64,000 nt of DNA from NCBI RefSeq assembly GCF_004768545.1, contig NZ_CP038635.1, positions 3,249,501 through 3,313,500 of the forward strand, given 5' to 3'. Below the pieces are notes generated by a model. It was not told the origin of the DNA and searched no databases. It worked only from the letters and a program-made list of their open reading frames with translations. A program made the position numbers and the translations under genes. The DNA is from Cupriavidus oxalaticus (GTDB lineage Bacteria > Pseudomonadota > Gammaproteobacteria > Burkholderiales > Burkholderiaceae). This document shows positions 27,518 to 35,954 of this stretch, one piece after another (position 1 is the stretch's first letter; each line of letters opens with the position of its first letter).

Positions 27518-29391
27518 GCCGGTGCCCTCACAGTCACGGGACGCGCGAAGCCGCGGCCTCCTGGCTCGATGTCGATAAAATTAAGGGTCAGCGCAGAGGC
27601 CTGACCGCTGGCCTCATCGTCTCCCGCGAAGCCAGCCTTGCGGACGAGTTCAGCCTTGCGCAGCAGCTTTGCCTTGAACGCCAGCAGATCTTCAAGGCAT
27701 TCGTTGGAAAAGCTAGCCGGTAGCGCTCCATCGGCCACGCGCGAAATGAATTCATGGCGGATCGGGGTAAGGTCGAAGCTAACGGAGTTGCCTGCGCCAG
27801 GAGCCAGCGACACGTCAAGGTGCGGTCGGTTAGTCTCCTCGTCAAGCCGAATCGCCATGCCAACGCCGCCCTGCCTGCGCGAAGATGTCTCGTGATCGCA
27901 CAGCACGCTTACGCGGTTCTGGGTGAATCCTCCCGAGCTGGCAATAAAGATGCGGTCGACGTTCTCAAGCAGCAGGCCGGTCATGACGCGGTTGAGCCCT
28001 TTGGCGATGCGCCCACGGACCGTCTCGCTCACCGGCGATTTGGCCTTGAGCGATTCAATGATGTCCAGGTAATCTCCCGCGAAGCGGAAGGCCGTCATCG
28101 ACCAGCGTGGGTATTCGGCCTCTGCCTCGGGAAGTGTGAAATAGAGGCGACGCCGCTGGGACTCCAGCATTTCCAAGAATTCGGAGTATCCGCCGTCCAA
28201 GCGCGCACCCTCGTACCCTTCCAAATAGGCATCCTGAGCAGCGCGAAACGCTGCCGTTCCCCCGTAGATTAGATCGGAGCCGACGAGGCGATTGAAATCG
28301 GTTTGCAGCCGCGAGTCGTCCTTCCCATAGACCAGCAGGCCATCAGCCGCATTGGTGGTCTCTTCGCCCACGCCAAAGCTGGCCATGGCTTTGAAGATAG
28401 GGCGGTCAGTGGTCCTACGCTTGGGCAGGTTGGCGCCGAACGCATTGGCATAGACGCTGGCCTTGCCGATGTTGCCCCCCTCTTGGATCTTGGCGACATC
28501 CGCGCAAGTCATCAGGTTCTCTTTGGCCTCCTTGGCGTCGGAGTAGCCAAGGATCATATTCGAACACAAGGCCAGCAAATCGCGAACAGGAAGATGAAGC
28601 CCGTTGAGCCTTGCAATTTCGACCAGGTCGCCCAAGCGACGCGCAAGCTGCCTGCCATCCGTTTCGCCCAACAGCCGGCGACGATTCTCGTCGATCGGGC
28701 AAACCTTTCCGTTGGCGACTAGCGAACAGCGCTTGCAGTTGTCCCACTCGGGGTGACCCGCCACCGCCTTAGTGATTTCGTCAAGAGTCTTGCGGCCAGT
28801 AGTCCGACTTAGATCGAAGACCGCGAGACGGTCAGGAGCAGGACCTGCTTGAAGAAATCGTTCTTGCAGGGGCTTGCGCAAAGGATGCACGCGGCCTTGA
28901 CGCCTGCCCAAATCACGCAACCGGTCAAGAAGCTGACCATGGTTGGCCGCAAGAATCACGACCTCGGAGTTATCCCCTGCGAGCACCGATCTTTCGAGCC
29001 GCTCCAGCGGACGGTCGCTTTCTTCGCCATTGAACTCTGAGAGATCCTTTATGAAAACCGCCAAACGCCCATCGGCTAAGGGCAACTCTTTCACATTACC
29101 TTTAATAGCCCAAACTTTTGGATCGCCTCCAATGCGTTCCCAAAGTGCACGGCAGTGGTAGGTCTTGCCGTCTCCCGCCGTCCCAGCAATTAACATCGAA
29201 CCGGGAGATTTGGACTGAATGTGAGCCTCCATCGCATCAAGCAGAGGCGTAGACAAGCTGATGGGCTGGACTTTGGCCCGGCCTATTGCGCCTGCCACGT
29301 ACTCATCGAACATTGTCAGGTTGTTGGGCGTGGGGCCGTAGCTACGCAGAAACCTGACCCATGCGCTGGCTGGCTGTGCTATTTCGGTCAC
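27514..29391 (-). CDS. dptF: DptF/SspF-like NTPase of the restriction module
   Basis: A protein of about 625 residues. Walker A is IAGTAGDGKTYHC near residues 68-80, followed by a possible Walker B (LAVFIKDLSEF). A cysteine cluster CKRCSLVANGKVC in the middle third may bind zinc. DptF is the NTPase subunit encoded first in DndFGH-type modules, and the order F-G-H is preserved here. I favour the GTG start at 29391 because GAGGGA precedes it by 6 bases; an upstream ATG at 29418 lacks a ribosome site. It is the first gene of the five-gene leftward operon, so the promoter must lie within 29392-29560. Confidence 0.6.
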   Translation of the reverse strand: MTEIAQPASAWVRFLRSYGPTPNNLTMFDEYVAGAIGRAKVQPISLSTPLLDAMEAHIQSKSPGSMLIAGTAGDGKTYHCRALWERIGGDPKVWAIKGNVKELPLADGRLAVFIKDLSEFNGEESDRPLERLERSVLAGDNSEVVILAANHGQLLDRLRDLGRRQGRVHPLRKPLQERFLQAGPAPDRLAVFDLSRTTGRKTLDEITKAVAGHPEWDNCKRCSLVANGKVCPIDENRRRLLGETDGRQLARRLGDLVEIARLNGLHLPVRDLLALCSNMILGYSDAKEAKENLMTCADVAKIQEGGNIGKASVYANAFGANLPKRRTTDRPIFKAMASFGVGEETTNAADGLLVYGKDDSRLQTDFNRLVGSDLIYGGTAAFRAAQDAYLEGYEGARLDGGYSEFLEMLESQRRRLYFTLPEAEAEYPRWSMTAFRFAGDYLDIIESLKAKSPVSETVRGRIAKGLNRVMTGLLLENVDRIFIASSGGFTQNRVSVLCDHETSSRRQGGVGMAIRLDEETNRPHLDVSLAPGAGNSVSFDLTPIRHEFISRVADGALPASFSNECLEDLLAFKAKLLRKAELVRKAGFAGDDEASGQASALTLNFIDIEPGGRGFARPVTVRAPA

Positions 29392-29785
29392 ATTCTGTCC
29401 CTCTAAACTTCCATACATTGGTGTCTAATGGAGCTCGGTCAAAAAACCGCTAACTCCTCAGAACGTGACAATGTCGCTGATTCACGTAGCCAAATCACCC
29501 CCTACGGAACTCAGCACAAAGTGATAGTTTTGTCACGAAATTATATCAAAGCTCGTTTGCACGTTACGATTGGTTACGTTTGGAGAGCCTGGCGCGACAT
29601 CTCGTAGAACGGTCTCGAGCGTTTCACAGGGTCGTCTCCGGCGCCACCCCGGCGATGGGGCATTGATGGGCTGTGCCACTTCCGGAGACTGGCGGCGCGT
29701 TCGGGGTGGAGGCCGCCATCTGATTGCGTTCAGCCAAATCGTGGAATCCACGCGCACAAGGCCCAGGAATCTGGGATCGGAAGGC

Positions 29786-29817
29786 GGACACGGGTTCGCT
29801 TCCCGTTTCCACCACCA
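29786..29817 (+). other. tRNA/tmRNA 3'-end-like fragment
   Basis: It contains a T-arm of ACGGG-TTCGCTT-CCCGT, then TTCCACC-A-CCA in the position of an acceptor strand with encoded CCA, and is followed directly by a terminator. Preceding GGCGGAC resembles bacterial tmRNA 3' halves. No matching 5' acceptor strand GGTGGAA is present in register, so this is a fragment, possibly a second integration scar, or chance similarity. Confidence 0.35.
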
Positions 29818-29825
29818 TATCTCCA

Positions 29826-29857
29826 AAGCCCAACCCTTATCGATTGGGCTTTTTTCT
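29826..29857 (+). terminator. Rho-independent terminator
   Basis: AAGCCCAA and TTGGGCTT pair around CCCTTATCGA, followed by a run of T. It stands right behind the tRNA/tmRNA-end-like fragment, the usual arrangement for such genes. Confidence 0.7.
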
Positions 29858-30145
29858 GCCCGGAACGCCAGGGTTGGCGCGGTTTCCCACCTTTTCCTCG
29901 TGAGCGCCTGCCCTCCAAACGGCCCTGTTCCGCCGCACACTTCCCGCGTCACTGTCTCGGTTTTTCTCTACTGGCCTCGTGAGCGTTTTCGGCCCTACAT
30001 CCAGCAATGACGCGGATCAGCGCGTGGTCGGTTGCTGATGGCAATTGCTGCTTCGGTTGAGAACCGGGATTGGTGAAGGCTCAAGGACGTGGCAATGAGC
30101 GGCCTCCGGCGCAGGGTGAGGCCGAACAACCGCTGGATGAGCTGG

Positions 30146-30364
30146 TCATCCAGGCTCAGGGGCTGAAGATGAGGTAGCCTTGCGTAAATCGCGACGGAAA
30201 TTATGCAAACTACGACAGTCGCTGGGTGACTTAGCCACCGTCAGCGTCGGTCGTCCGTCAGGGTGGGTAAGCCGCCCATGCTTGCCGCCACGCTGGAAAC
30301 TCCAGCCTTGACGAACCAACTGGCGGATCAGTTGGTCGATTTCTTTATTTGAGCAGTACTTCAC
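30146..30364 (-). CDS. HicA-like small protein coupled to viperin
   Basis: A 72-residue basic protein. MKYCSNKEIDQLIRQLVRQGW, then GGKHGRLTHPDGR, then a hydrophobic strand TLTVAKSPSD follows the pattern of HicA mRNA interferases: a small dsRBD-like fold whose active histidine lies in the GSHH/GGKH turn. The start is GTG and overlaps the viperin stop by 4 bases (GTGA), which implies coupled translation. No hicB-like antitoxin gene follows. The last 10 residues (ATSSSAPEPG) look unrelated to the family and may result from a shifted 3' end. It may be a toxin effector, or an RNA-binding partner of viperin, or simply a passenger. Confidence 0.6.
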   Translation of the reverse strand: MKYCSNKEIDQLIRQLVRQGWSFQRGGKHGRLTHPDGRPTLTVAKSPSDCRSLHNFRRDLRKATSSSAPEPG

Positions 30365-31278
30365 GCGCCGATCCCCGTGTTGACAGGGATATATCGCGCG
30401 CTGAAACGCTCATGATCAAAGGTCATTTCGGAGAAAGCTACCCCAGCTCCGACCTCGAGAATCGGCCGACTGTAGGCATAACCCTGCCCAGCAATCAATG
30501 GGCTGCTCTGGAAGAAGCGCCCGTGGGGATCGATCATCAGGTAGGACTCGCGCATGTCCTGGTTATCCTCGGCGCAGAGGATGCGGGCAAAGGTGCGGTG
30601 TCGAGCGACGAAGGCAGCGAACTGTTCGTCGCTGACGGCCAGATGTTGATTCACGACCGGAAGCATTCGCAGGACTTTCCACTTTTGCGGGGCAAAGCAC
30701 TGAATCAAGGAGCCGAGGTCTTCGCCATGGTTGAGCTGGTTGACCACGGTGTTGAGTTTGATGCGCAGGCCGGGGTTGGACAGGCGGGCGCCCACCAGGT
30801 TGCTCGCCAGCCCCTCCAGGTTGAGCAGTCGGCTACGGCGGTCTACGCGGCCAATGGCGCGATTGGTCGCTGGGTTGACCGAATCGATGCTGATGCCCAG
30901 CCAGGTCAACTGCGGCGCCAGTTGGTTCAGCAGCTCTTCATTTAGCTGGCTGCCGTTGCTGATCATCGAAACTTCGAATCCAAGGCCACGGGCCTGACTG
31001 ACGATGGATGGAAGCTTGCCGGCATGTAGCAATGGCTCGCCACCTGCCAGATTGAGCCGCACGGAACTCCAGGCCAGGCGATTGGCCAATGGATTCATGC
31101 GGTTGCCTGGCCGAAAAAACTGGTACAGCTCGTTCAGTAGCCCTGTCGTTCGCTCAGGGTCGTGGATCAGCTCACGCCGGCAAGTGGATTCATCCCAGGT
31201 GGCGTAGCAGTACTGGCAACGGTAGTTGCAGGCTTCGGTGAGGTGCCAGTTGAGAACCAGCGGGGTGGGGTTGTGCAT
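30361..31278 (-). CDS. Prokaryotic viperin (pVip), antiviral radical SAM enzyme
   Basis: A radical SAM protein of about 305 residues. N-terminal LNWHLTEACNYRCQYCYATW holds the cluster cysteines C17, C21 and C24 (CxxxCxxC), in the NWHxTxxCNYxCxxC context typical of viperins. Later landmarks are NLAGGEPLLH, VSMISNGSQ, LGISIDS, LKLNTVVN-like IKLNTVVNQLN, KWKVLRMLPV and ESYLMIDPHGRFF, all with close counterparts in eukaryotic viperin. Viperins make 3'-deoxy-3',4'-didehydro-nucleotides that terminate viral RNA chains. I start at ATG 31278, just before the core; 31326 is possible. The gene is coupled to a hicA-like gene and divergent from an ankyrin protein. No nucleotide kinase neighbour is present. 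Confidence 0.88.
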   Translation of the reverse strand: MHNPTPLVLNWHLTEACNYRCQYCYATWDESTCRRELIHDPERTTGLLNELYQFFRPGNRMNPLANRLAWSSVRLNLAGGEPLLHAGKLPSIVSQARGLGFEVSMISNGSQLNEELLNQLAPQLTWLGISIDSVNPATNRAIGRVDRRSRLLNLEGLASNLVGARLSNPGLRIKLNTVVNQLNHGEDLGSLIQCFAPQKWKVLRMLPVVNQHLAVSDEQFAAFVARHRTFARILCAEDNQDMRESYLMIDPHGRFFQSSPLIAGQGYAYSRPILEVGAGVAFSEMTFDHERFSARYIPVNTGIGA

Positions 31279-31347
31279 GACGCGGACTTCATGGTTTGAG
31301 ATCCGCGAAGGGTGCCCGTAGGGCAACTTTTTCGCTATGAATCACCG

Positions 31348-31386
31348 TGTACCCCCTGCCTCTCCCCGACCTGTGAGGGGGGTACA
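31348..31386. promoter_or_regulatory. Inverted repeat between divergent viperin and ankyrin genes
   Basis: TGTACCCCC at 31348-31356 and GGGGGTACA at 31378-31386 are exact inverted repeats separated by 21 bases. They sit in the shared upstream region of viperin (start 31278) and the ankyrin gene, so they may be an operator for both. Confidence 0.4.
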
Positions 31387-31459
31387 GGAGATTTCAGTGA
31401 CCAGGTGATCAGGCCTTGGGAGAATGGCCACAACTTCAACAACCCCAAGAGCAGGGACC

Positions 31460-34192
31460 ATGAGCACACTGCCACTCACCGAAGCCATCCTGCTGGAAAT
31501 TCATCAAAGCCTCGGCTGCGAGCCATATCAAACAACCAAAAAAACCAAGTTTGCGACTGGGCAGAACAGTCTTGAGGCCCACAAGGCCATGGGTGGGGAA
31601 ATCCTGTGCACCATCTTTGATGCCCTGGATATGGATCCACAGGCGCAAGGGGATGCCACAAGAAATCTCATGGAATTCGGGGATGCCTACAAGTTTCTCG
31701 AGCTGAACACCTGGACTTTCGCTGCCGACCAGCGCCAGATCCTCTGGACGCTACTGGGTCATTTCTACGTGCCCGGGTTAGCACGCCGCATGGGCTTCTG
31801 GACCCTTGCGCAAGTGCTGGACAAGGGCATGCCAGGTGGGCGCTTCTGGTATCTACCCGAGCCTTGCGAGGTGGATGGCAAACCCAGCCTGCATTTGCCG
31901 GTAGCCCAGGTGGTGGACTGGCTACTGGATCTGCTGGGAATGCCTCTGGAGGAACTTGCTGACCAGCGCAGTGAATCCACACACGGTGGCCATGAAGGTC
32001 TGCGGCGTTCGTTGTACAACTGGCGCAATGCAACCCCGATCCGGCCCGACACCATCCTGAAGTACTTCCCGGACGACGCGGGACTGGACTTCAAGGGCGC
32101 CTTCTCACTGGACAGCAAGCACTCGCCTGCGCAGCAGTTCGCCGACGCCCTGGGCTTCGTGAAAAGCAAAGAGCTGACTGCCGACAGGCTGCGCCTGGAA
32201 ATCCCCATGACCCAGACAGGGCGCCTGGAGCCGATTCTGGACGGCCACGCCGATGAGGAGGAGCAGGCTACGTTCGTCGGATGCCTGGCTGAGCGTTACG
32301 CCGCCCCTTCCCTCCACACTATCCGCCAGCGCCTGCTGCTCGCACGAGCGGTGCAGGATGGCTACATCCGCCTGCTCAAATTCCTCTGCCCGGGCGTTGA
32401 CCGGCAGTGCGCCGATCCCCAGCAGAACAAGCTGCTGCAACTTTTCGCTATCTACAAGCTTGTCTACAACCTGACCATCGATGCCTGGCGCCATTGCCGG
32501 GATCAGGGCGAGGCCGCTGAAAATACCTGGTTCGAGAAGCATCTGCCAGAGTGGGACAAGCACGGCCTGTTTCTTTCCATCCTGCCTTCGCGTCGGGAAG
32601 CAGCCAACCAGGCTCTCGCACATATGCTGACCCGCCGCTTTTGCGAGATGGAGGCAGGTGCGGAACTTGAAGATTACATCGGGCTCGACGCGCAATCAGC
32701 GCTGCCTATTATTCAGCGCAATGTTGAACGCGTTGCTGCATTTGCCGAGGAGATAAACAGTGAATTGCGCCTGGTTGCGCGCATGAAAACCTCATCCCCT
32801 TGGCGGGCCTTGCAAGGCGAGAAGCGCTATTGGGTGATCAGTCAGGTGGTGCAGAACCCAGACCTTGGCCCACTTGCGAAACAAGCAGCCATCCAGCGTT
32901 TGCGCGAACTGGCTGCCACACCCGCTCAAACCGTCCAAGCCATTCTTCTGGAACTCGACAGCCATCTGAATGGCGAGCGCCAACATCGTCCGAAAGACAC
33001 GCAAGCCAAGGTTCAGGCCTTGCTCGACGAAGCCGAGGCCAGCGAGGGATACGGGCTGTGGAGGGCCGCCATCTTGCAATACAAGGCCAAACACCTGCTG
33101 GCCTGCAATGACTTCGAGGGAGCAGGCAAGCTGTTCAGGGAGGCATTGGAGGCTGGGCTTGAGCGCAATTACGGGCCGCTGCGCGGCGAGGTGGCGCGGG
33201 ACTGTCTTGCGATGGTGGTAGCCGACCAGAAATTGAGCGCCAACAACCACGAAAAATACTACCGGGCGATGCTGGCCGGCGGAATGATGGCGGAGTGCGA
33301 AGAGATCCCCCCTCTCGAGGAAACCGCACGCTGGGCCTCGACCTACTTTTGGGACACCCTGTACAAGCCTTACCCGGGTGTTCCGGCAGAGAAGCGCCGC
33401 GCCAGCGGGGTGATTGAAAAAATGTTCAAAGAGCTGATGCCGTTGCTCATCTCCGGCGATCAGGGCGGCCTGCAAGAATGGATCAAAGCCAATCGCCCGT
33501 TGCTGAAATCAAACCTGCCAGATGTCGACGGCAACTCGGTATTGATGGGACTGATCAAAATGCATTCCCACTTCCTGCAGCGGCTTCCGCCGACGCGGCA
33601 GATGATTCCAACTGGGCTGCAGGGCGAGGCGCGTCGGTTCGAAACCATGTTGGGGCATTGGCGGCAGTTTTTCGGGCAACTGGCCAAGGAAAGCCCCAAG
33701 CAGCTGAATATGACTGATCTCAAGGGACAAACTCCGCTGATGCTGATGGCCGAGGACGGGGATGCCGAGCTGGTCAGAATCATGCTGCAAGCCGGAGCCG
33801 ACCCGGAAATGCAGGACTGGCAAGGTATGACGGCTTTGCATTCAGCATGCAAATCCCGCGTGGACGGCTGCGTGGATGCCCTACTGGATCATCCGTGCAA
33901 GTTGGACAAGTTGACGAGCGAGGGGCGCTCACCGCTGCATACAGCGAGCTGGGCGGGGAATGTACATGCGGTCAACCGTCTGATGGAGTTGGCACCAGGA
34001 CTAGTTTGGAAGCGCGACTCGTTTGGGAATACGCCGTTGGAACTGGCTGAATCTTTTATCGAGCATCCTGATGCATTGGAGGCGCTTGCCGAACAGCGTG
34101 CTCGGGATGGCAAGCGCTGCGCGTCCAAGCAAGAACTGGAGGCCATCGTGCAATTGCTTGAACGAGTGGCACCCATGCACTACCGGATGTAG
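31460..34192 (+). CDS. Large ankyrin-repeat protein adjacent to viperin
   Basis: A protein of about 910 residues. The first 700 residues are mostly helical with no motif that I recognise; segments such as YGLWRAAILQYKAKHLL and FEGAGKLFREALEAGL (about 530-570) resemble TPR-type helix pairs. The C-terminal part, about 745-860, has ankyrin repeats: GQTPLMLMAEDGDAELVRIMLQAGA, then GMTALHSACK, GRSPLHTASWAGN and GNTPLELAES. No membrane segment or signal is visible. ATG 31460 has AGGGA close upstream; ATG 31424 is an in-frame alternative. It is divergent from viperin with a common 140-base control region, so a joint antiviral role as sensor or effector is plausible inference. Confidence 0.75.
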   Translation: MSTLPLTEAILLEIHQSLGCEPYQTTKKTKFATGQNSLEAHKAMGGEILCTIFDALDMDPQAQGDATRNLMEFGDAYKFLELNTWTFAADQRQILWTLLGHFYVPGLARRMGFWTLAQVLDKGMPGGRFWYLPEPCEVDGKPSLHLPVAQVVDWLLDLLGMPLEELADQRSESTHGGHEGLRRSLYNWRNATPIRPDTILKYFPDDAGLDFKGAFSLDSKHSPAQQFADALGFVKSKELTADRLRLEIPMTQTGRLEPILDGHADEEEQATFVGCLAERYAAPSLHTIRQRLLLARAVQDGYIRLLKFLCPGVDRQCADPQQNKLLQLFAIYKLVYNLTIDAWRHCRDQGEAAENTWFEKHLPEWDKHGLFLSILPSRREAANQALAHMLTRRFCEMEAGAELEDYIGLDAQSALPIIQRNVERVAAFAEEINSELRLVARMKTSSPWRALQGEKRYWVISQVVQNPDLGPLAKQAAIQRLRELAATPAQTVQAILLELDSHLNGERQHRPKDTQAKVQALLDEAEASEGYGLWRAAILQYKAKHLLACNDFEGAGKLFREALEAGLERNYGPLRGEVARDCLAMVVADQKLSANNHEKYYRAMLAGGMMAECEEIPPLEETARWASTYFWDTLYKPYPGVPAEKRRASGVIEKMFKELMPLLISGDQGGLQEWIKANRPLLKSNLPDVDGNSVLMGLIKMHSHFLQRLPPTRQMIPTGLQGEARRFETMLGHWRQFFGQLAKESPKQLNMTDLKGQTPLMLMAEDGDAELVRIMLQAGADPEMQDWQGMTALHSACKSRVDGCVDALLDHPCKLDKLTSEGRSPLHTASWAGNVHAVNRLMELAPGLVWKRDSFGNTPLELAESFIEHPDALEALAEQRARDGKRCASKQELEAIVQLLERVAPMHYRM

Positions 34193-34244
34193 GACGTAGC
34201 GGGACGCCCACTCAGGAGGAACAGCCGTACTGCACCCGCTGAAC

Positions 34245-34689
34245 ATCCCATGGCGCCGGAATCGGGTGCGGGTCAGCCGCTGTAGCGTGACACCGTTGCC
34301 TTGCCCGGTCGAACAGGCATCCACGATGTCGGGGGCAATGCGGGCCAACTGGGCAATCTTGCTAGCCTGCCCACGGTCGATGCCCCTCGGCCGCCGCGAT
34401 TTCGGTGATCGAACTGAAGCGCCCTTCATCGAGCAGGCGCTGCCAGTGGTGCGCCAGGCCCAGCGCACGGATCAAGGGGCGGTCCTGGGCCGCCGCCTGC
34501 AACTGCCACTGGTGCCGCCCTCGTCCAGGAACTCTGGCGGGGCGTCCGGCGGGTGATGACCTGCTTCTTCAGACCCCGGCGCACCAGCGTCCAGGGCATG
34601 AAGGCTTCCAGTTGCACGCCGCCCGCTGGACTCGGCCGTTGGTAGGTGACCGGATCGCCCTTGATCCGGCCCCGATACTTCCTGCTCAT
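34245..34689 (-). pseudogene. Decayed integrative-element gene with frameshifts
   Basis: The minus strand starts well (MSRKYRGRIKGDPVTYQRPS, then GGVQLEAFMPWTLVRRG). After about 60 codons the frame breaks, and a different frame continues with ITEIAAAEGIDRGQASKIAQLARIAPDIVDACST-like sequence. This pattern resembles the small DNA-binding proteins of external-origin elements that accompany DUF2924 and recombinase genes, from memory. At least two frameshifts separate the blocks, so it is not functional. It marks recombination debris between the viperin locus and the next element fragment. Confidence 0.6.
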
Positions 34690-35039
34690 GCTTCCTCCAC
34701 TGATTATCGACTATCCAACCGCTCTCCATTGGTTCTCTCGTCCGTTCACCCAATGTCGGCACGGATTCCACGCCGGCCTTCGCAAGCCGTACATACCCCC
34801 CGCCGACCTCCCTCTCGGGGCCCTTCTATTCTTTCCATCTTCTCTGATGGTCCAGCGCGCTTCACGGGGTCGTATCCTTTGTTGGCGCGCGATCCGGCGA
34901 CGGCGCATTGATGGGAGTGCCACCCGCGGCGCTTCTCGGATTGAAGAATTTTTCAAACCTATATAACTCCATGGACAGCGGTGAAATACCGCCGCCGTTG
35001 GACCGCAATGGTCCGTCCGTCATCAGCCATGGAGAGATC
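34690..35039. other. Intergenic stretch without a supported gene
   Basis: 350 bases between the decayed element gene and the next small gene. No reading frame with plausible composition or ribosome site was seen. Confidence 0.4.
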
Positions 35040-35165
35040 ATGACGCTCTGTAACTCACCGTTGGAAAATTTGCTCGCATTCGCCATTGTCTTTCTGCTCG
35101 GCGCGTGCTGGACCCACGTCCGCTTCAATTCCCGGACCGTCAACCAGAACGGGCAGATGCCATGA
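35040..35165 (+). CDS. 41-aa single-span membrane protein
   Basis: A short gene, MTLCNSPLENLLAFAIVFLLGACWTHVRF..., with one hydrophobic helix at residues 10-23 and a polar tail of about 18 residues. GGAGAG lies 5 bases before the ATG. Its stop overlaps the start of the next gene by 4 bases (ATGA), so the two are cotranslated. The function is unknown. It belongs to copy 1 of the integrative-element module and has no counterpart in copy 2. Confidence 0.6.
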   Translation: MTLCNSPLENLLAFAIVFLLGACWTHVRFNSRTVNQNGQMP

Positions 35166-35833
35166 CGCCAAACTGCCCGCTTTGCCATTCGTCGCGGGTA
35201 GCTACCCGCGCCTATGCGCGCAAGGTCGGCGGCACTATCGGCGCTGTCGCCGGTGCAGCCAGCAGCTTTGGTGCAGCCCTGAAGGGCGCGCGCGTAGGCG
35301 GCTGGGTCGGTGGCCGGGTTGGAGGAGTTGCCGGCCCCACCGGCATGACGCTCGGCGCGATCGCTGGCGCCATCCTCGGCGCACTGGCCGGCGGGGCGGC
35401 CGGTTGTTCTGCTGGCTCTGCCCTCGGCGAATTGATCGACGACAAGATCCTCAACAACCACTGCTGCCAGGACTGCGGCCACACGTTTGGCCATGTTTCG
35501 AACACGCCTTTTGCAGGTGCCAGGCAGCCTTCCGACAGCTCCGACGCGAATTACTTCGAAGATCAGGACCGCACGCCATTCCACGCCGACAAAGCGCGAT
35601 GTGAACATCGACTCTGCGTAAGGCAGTGCGCAACGCACCCTACCAATCACCCTCATGTTTTTCCCAGCATAGGCCGGCCTCGGCCGGGCTTTATGCATTT
35701 GTCATTCCAAAGGAGCAACGCATGCATCTCGTTCAAACCATGGCCTATGTCGACGAAACCCCTTGGCACGGACTGGGCAATCAACTCGCCCGCAATCAAC
35801 CGCTCGAAGTCTGGGCCGAGCGCGCCGGCATGA
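35162..35833 (+). CDS. Glycine-zipper zinc-ribbon protein, copy 1, with lost stop codon
   Basis: The N-terminus has MTPNCPLCHSS (CxxC), then a long glycine-zipper stretch of GxxxG repeats (about residues 22-95), then CCQDCGHTF (a second CxxC). The cysteine pairs may form one zinc ribbon flanking a membrane-active or stacking domain. The parallel gene at 40625 ends after PFHAD; here the stop codon position reads AAA, so the frame runs on for about 80 unrelated residues, across the leader of the following DUF932 gene. The readthrough tail is probably meaningless. The start is fixed by an ATGA overlap with the 41-aa membrane protein. The function is unknown. Confidence 0.6.
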   Translation: MTPNCPLCHSSRVATRAYARKVGGTIGAVAGAASSFGAALKGARVGGWVGGRVGGVAGPTGMTLGAIAGAILGALAGGAAGCSAGSALGELIDDKILNNHCCQDCGHTFGHVSNTPFAGARQPSDSSDANYFEDQDRTPFHADKARCEHRLCVRQCATHPTNHPHVFPSIGRPRPGFMHLSFQRSNACISFKPWPMSTKPLGTDWAINSPAINRSKSGPSAPA

Positions 35834-35841
35834 ACGCGTAA
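35722..35841 (+). pseudogene. DUF932 gene, copy 1, N-terminal fragment only
   Basis: AAAGGAGCAACGC precedes an ATG that starts MHLVQTMAYVDETPWHGLGNQ, nearly identical to the intact DUF932 gene at 41062. The frame stops after 39 residues (...ERAGMNA). The identity ends exactly at codons Met-Asn, where the intact gene continues with WRIE. The continuation lies inverted at 35955-36309. Confidence 0.8.
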
Positions 35842-35852
35842 CGGGCCGGTCA

Positions 35853-35871
35853 GCACCGTCCTTGACGGTGC
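35853..35871. repeat. Hairpin at DUF932 inversion junction
   Basis: GCACCGTC-CTT-GACGGTGC, an 8-bp perfect stem with CCGG on either side. It lies 12 bases after the point where the DUF932 reading frame is broken and the neighbouring sequence is inverted. Confidence 0.45.
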
Positions 35872-35954
35872 CGGACGACTACTGTCGGTGGCAGGAGCTA
35901 GGGAGCGGGCGCGTCGATGGACGGCAGTTCGGCAACGACGGACCAGGGCAGGAG

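Larger units (their letters stand above)
8922..29865. mobile_element. Integrase-bearing genomic island carrying the Ssp defence locus; right end uncertain
   Basis: The left end is the tRNA-Thr remnant followed by the tyrosine integrase. Cargo follows without housekeeping genes. The right end is not proven: a tRNA/tmRNA-end-like sequence with its terminator at about 29786-29857 could mark a boundary, but it does not repeat the left attachment sequence. The island may instead extend through the viperin and SNF2 regions. Confidence 0.4.
29419..30145. other. Gene-poor junction between Ssp locus and viperin locus
   Basis: About 730 bases. The side next to dptF (29420-29560) is AT-rich and should hold its promoter. 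From about 29560 the composition changes to higher GC with no convincing gene. At 29786-29817 lies a tRNA/tmRNA-end-like sequence, then a terminator. 29990-30145 is possibly a decayed coding remnant behind the hicA-like gene, in a minus-strand frame with PLSLDDQLIQRLFGLTLRRR, but no product was recognised. Confidence 0.5.

Noticed and set aside
34405..34911. 168-codon plus-strand frame
   Set aside because: It is antisense to the decayed element gene, whose minus-strand blocks are recognisable.
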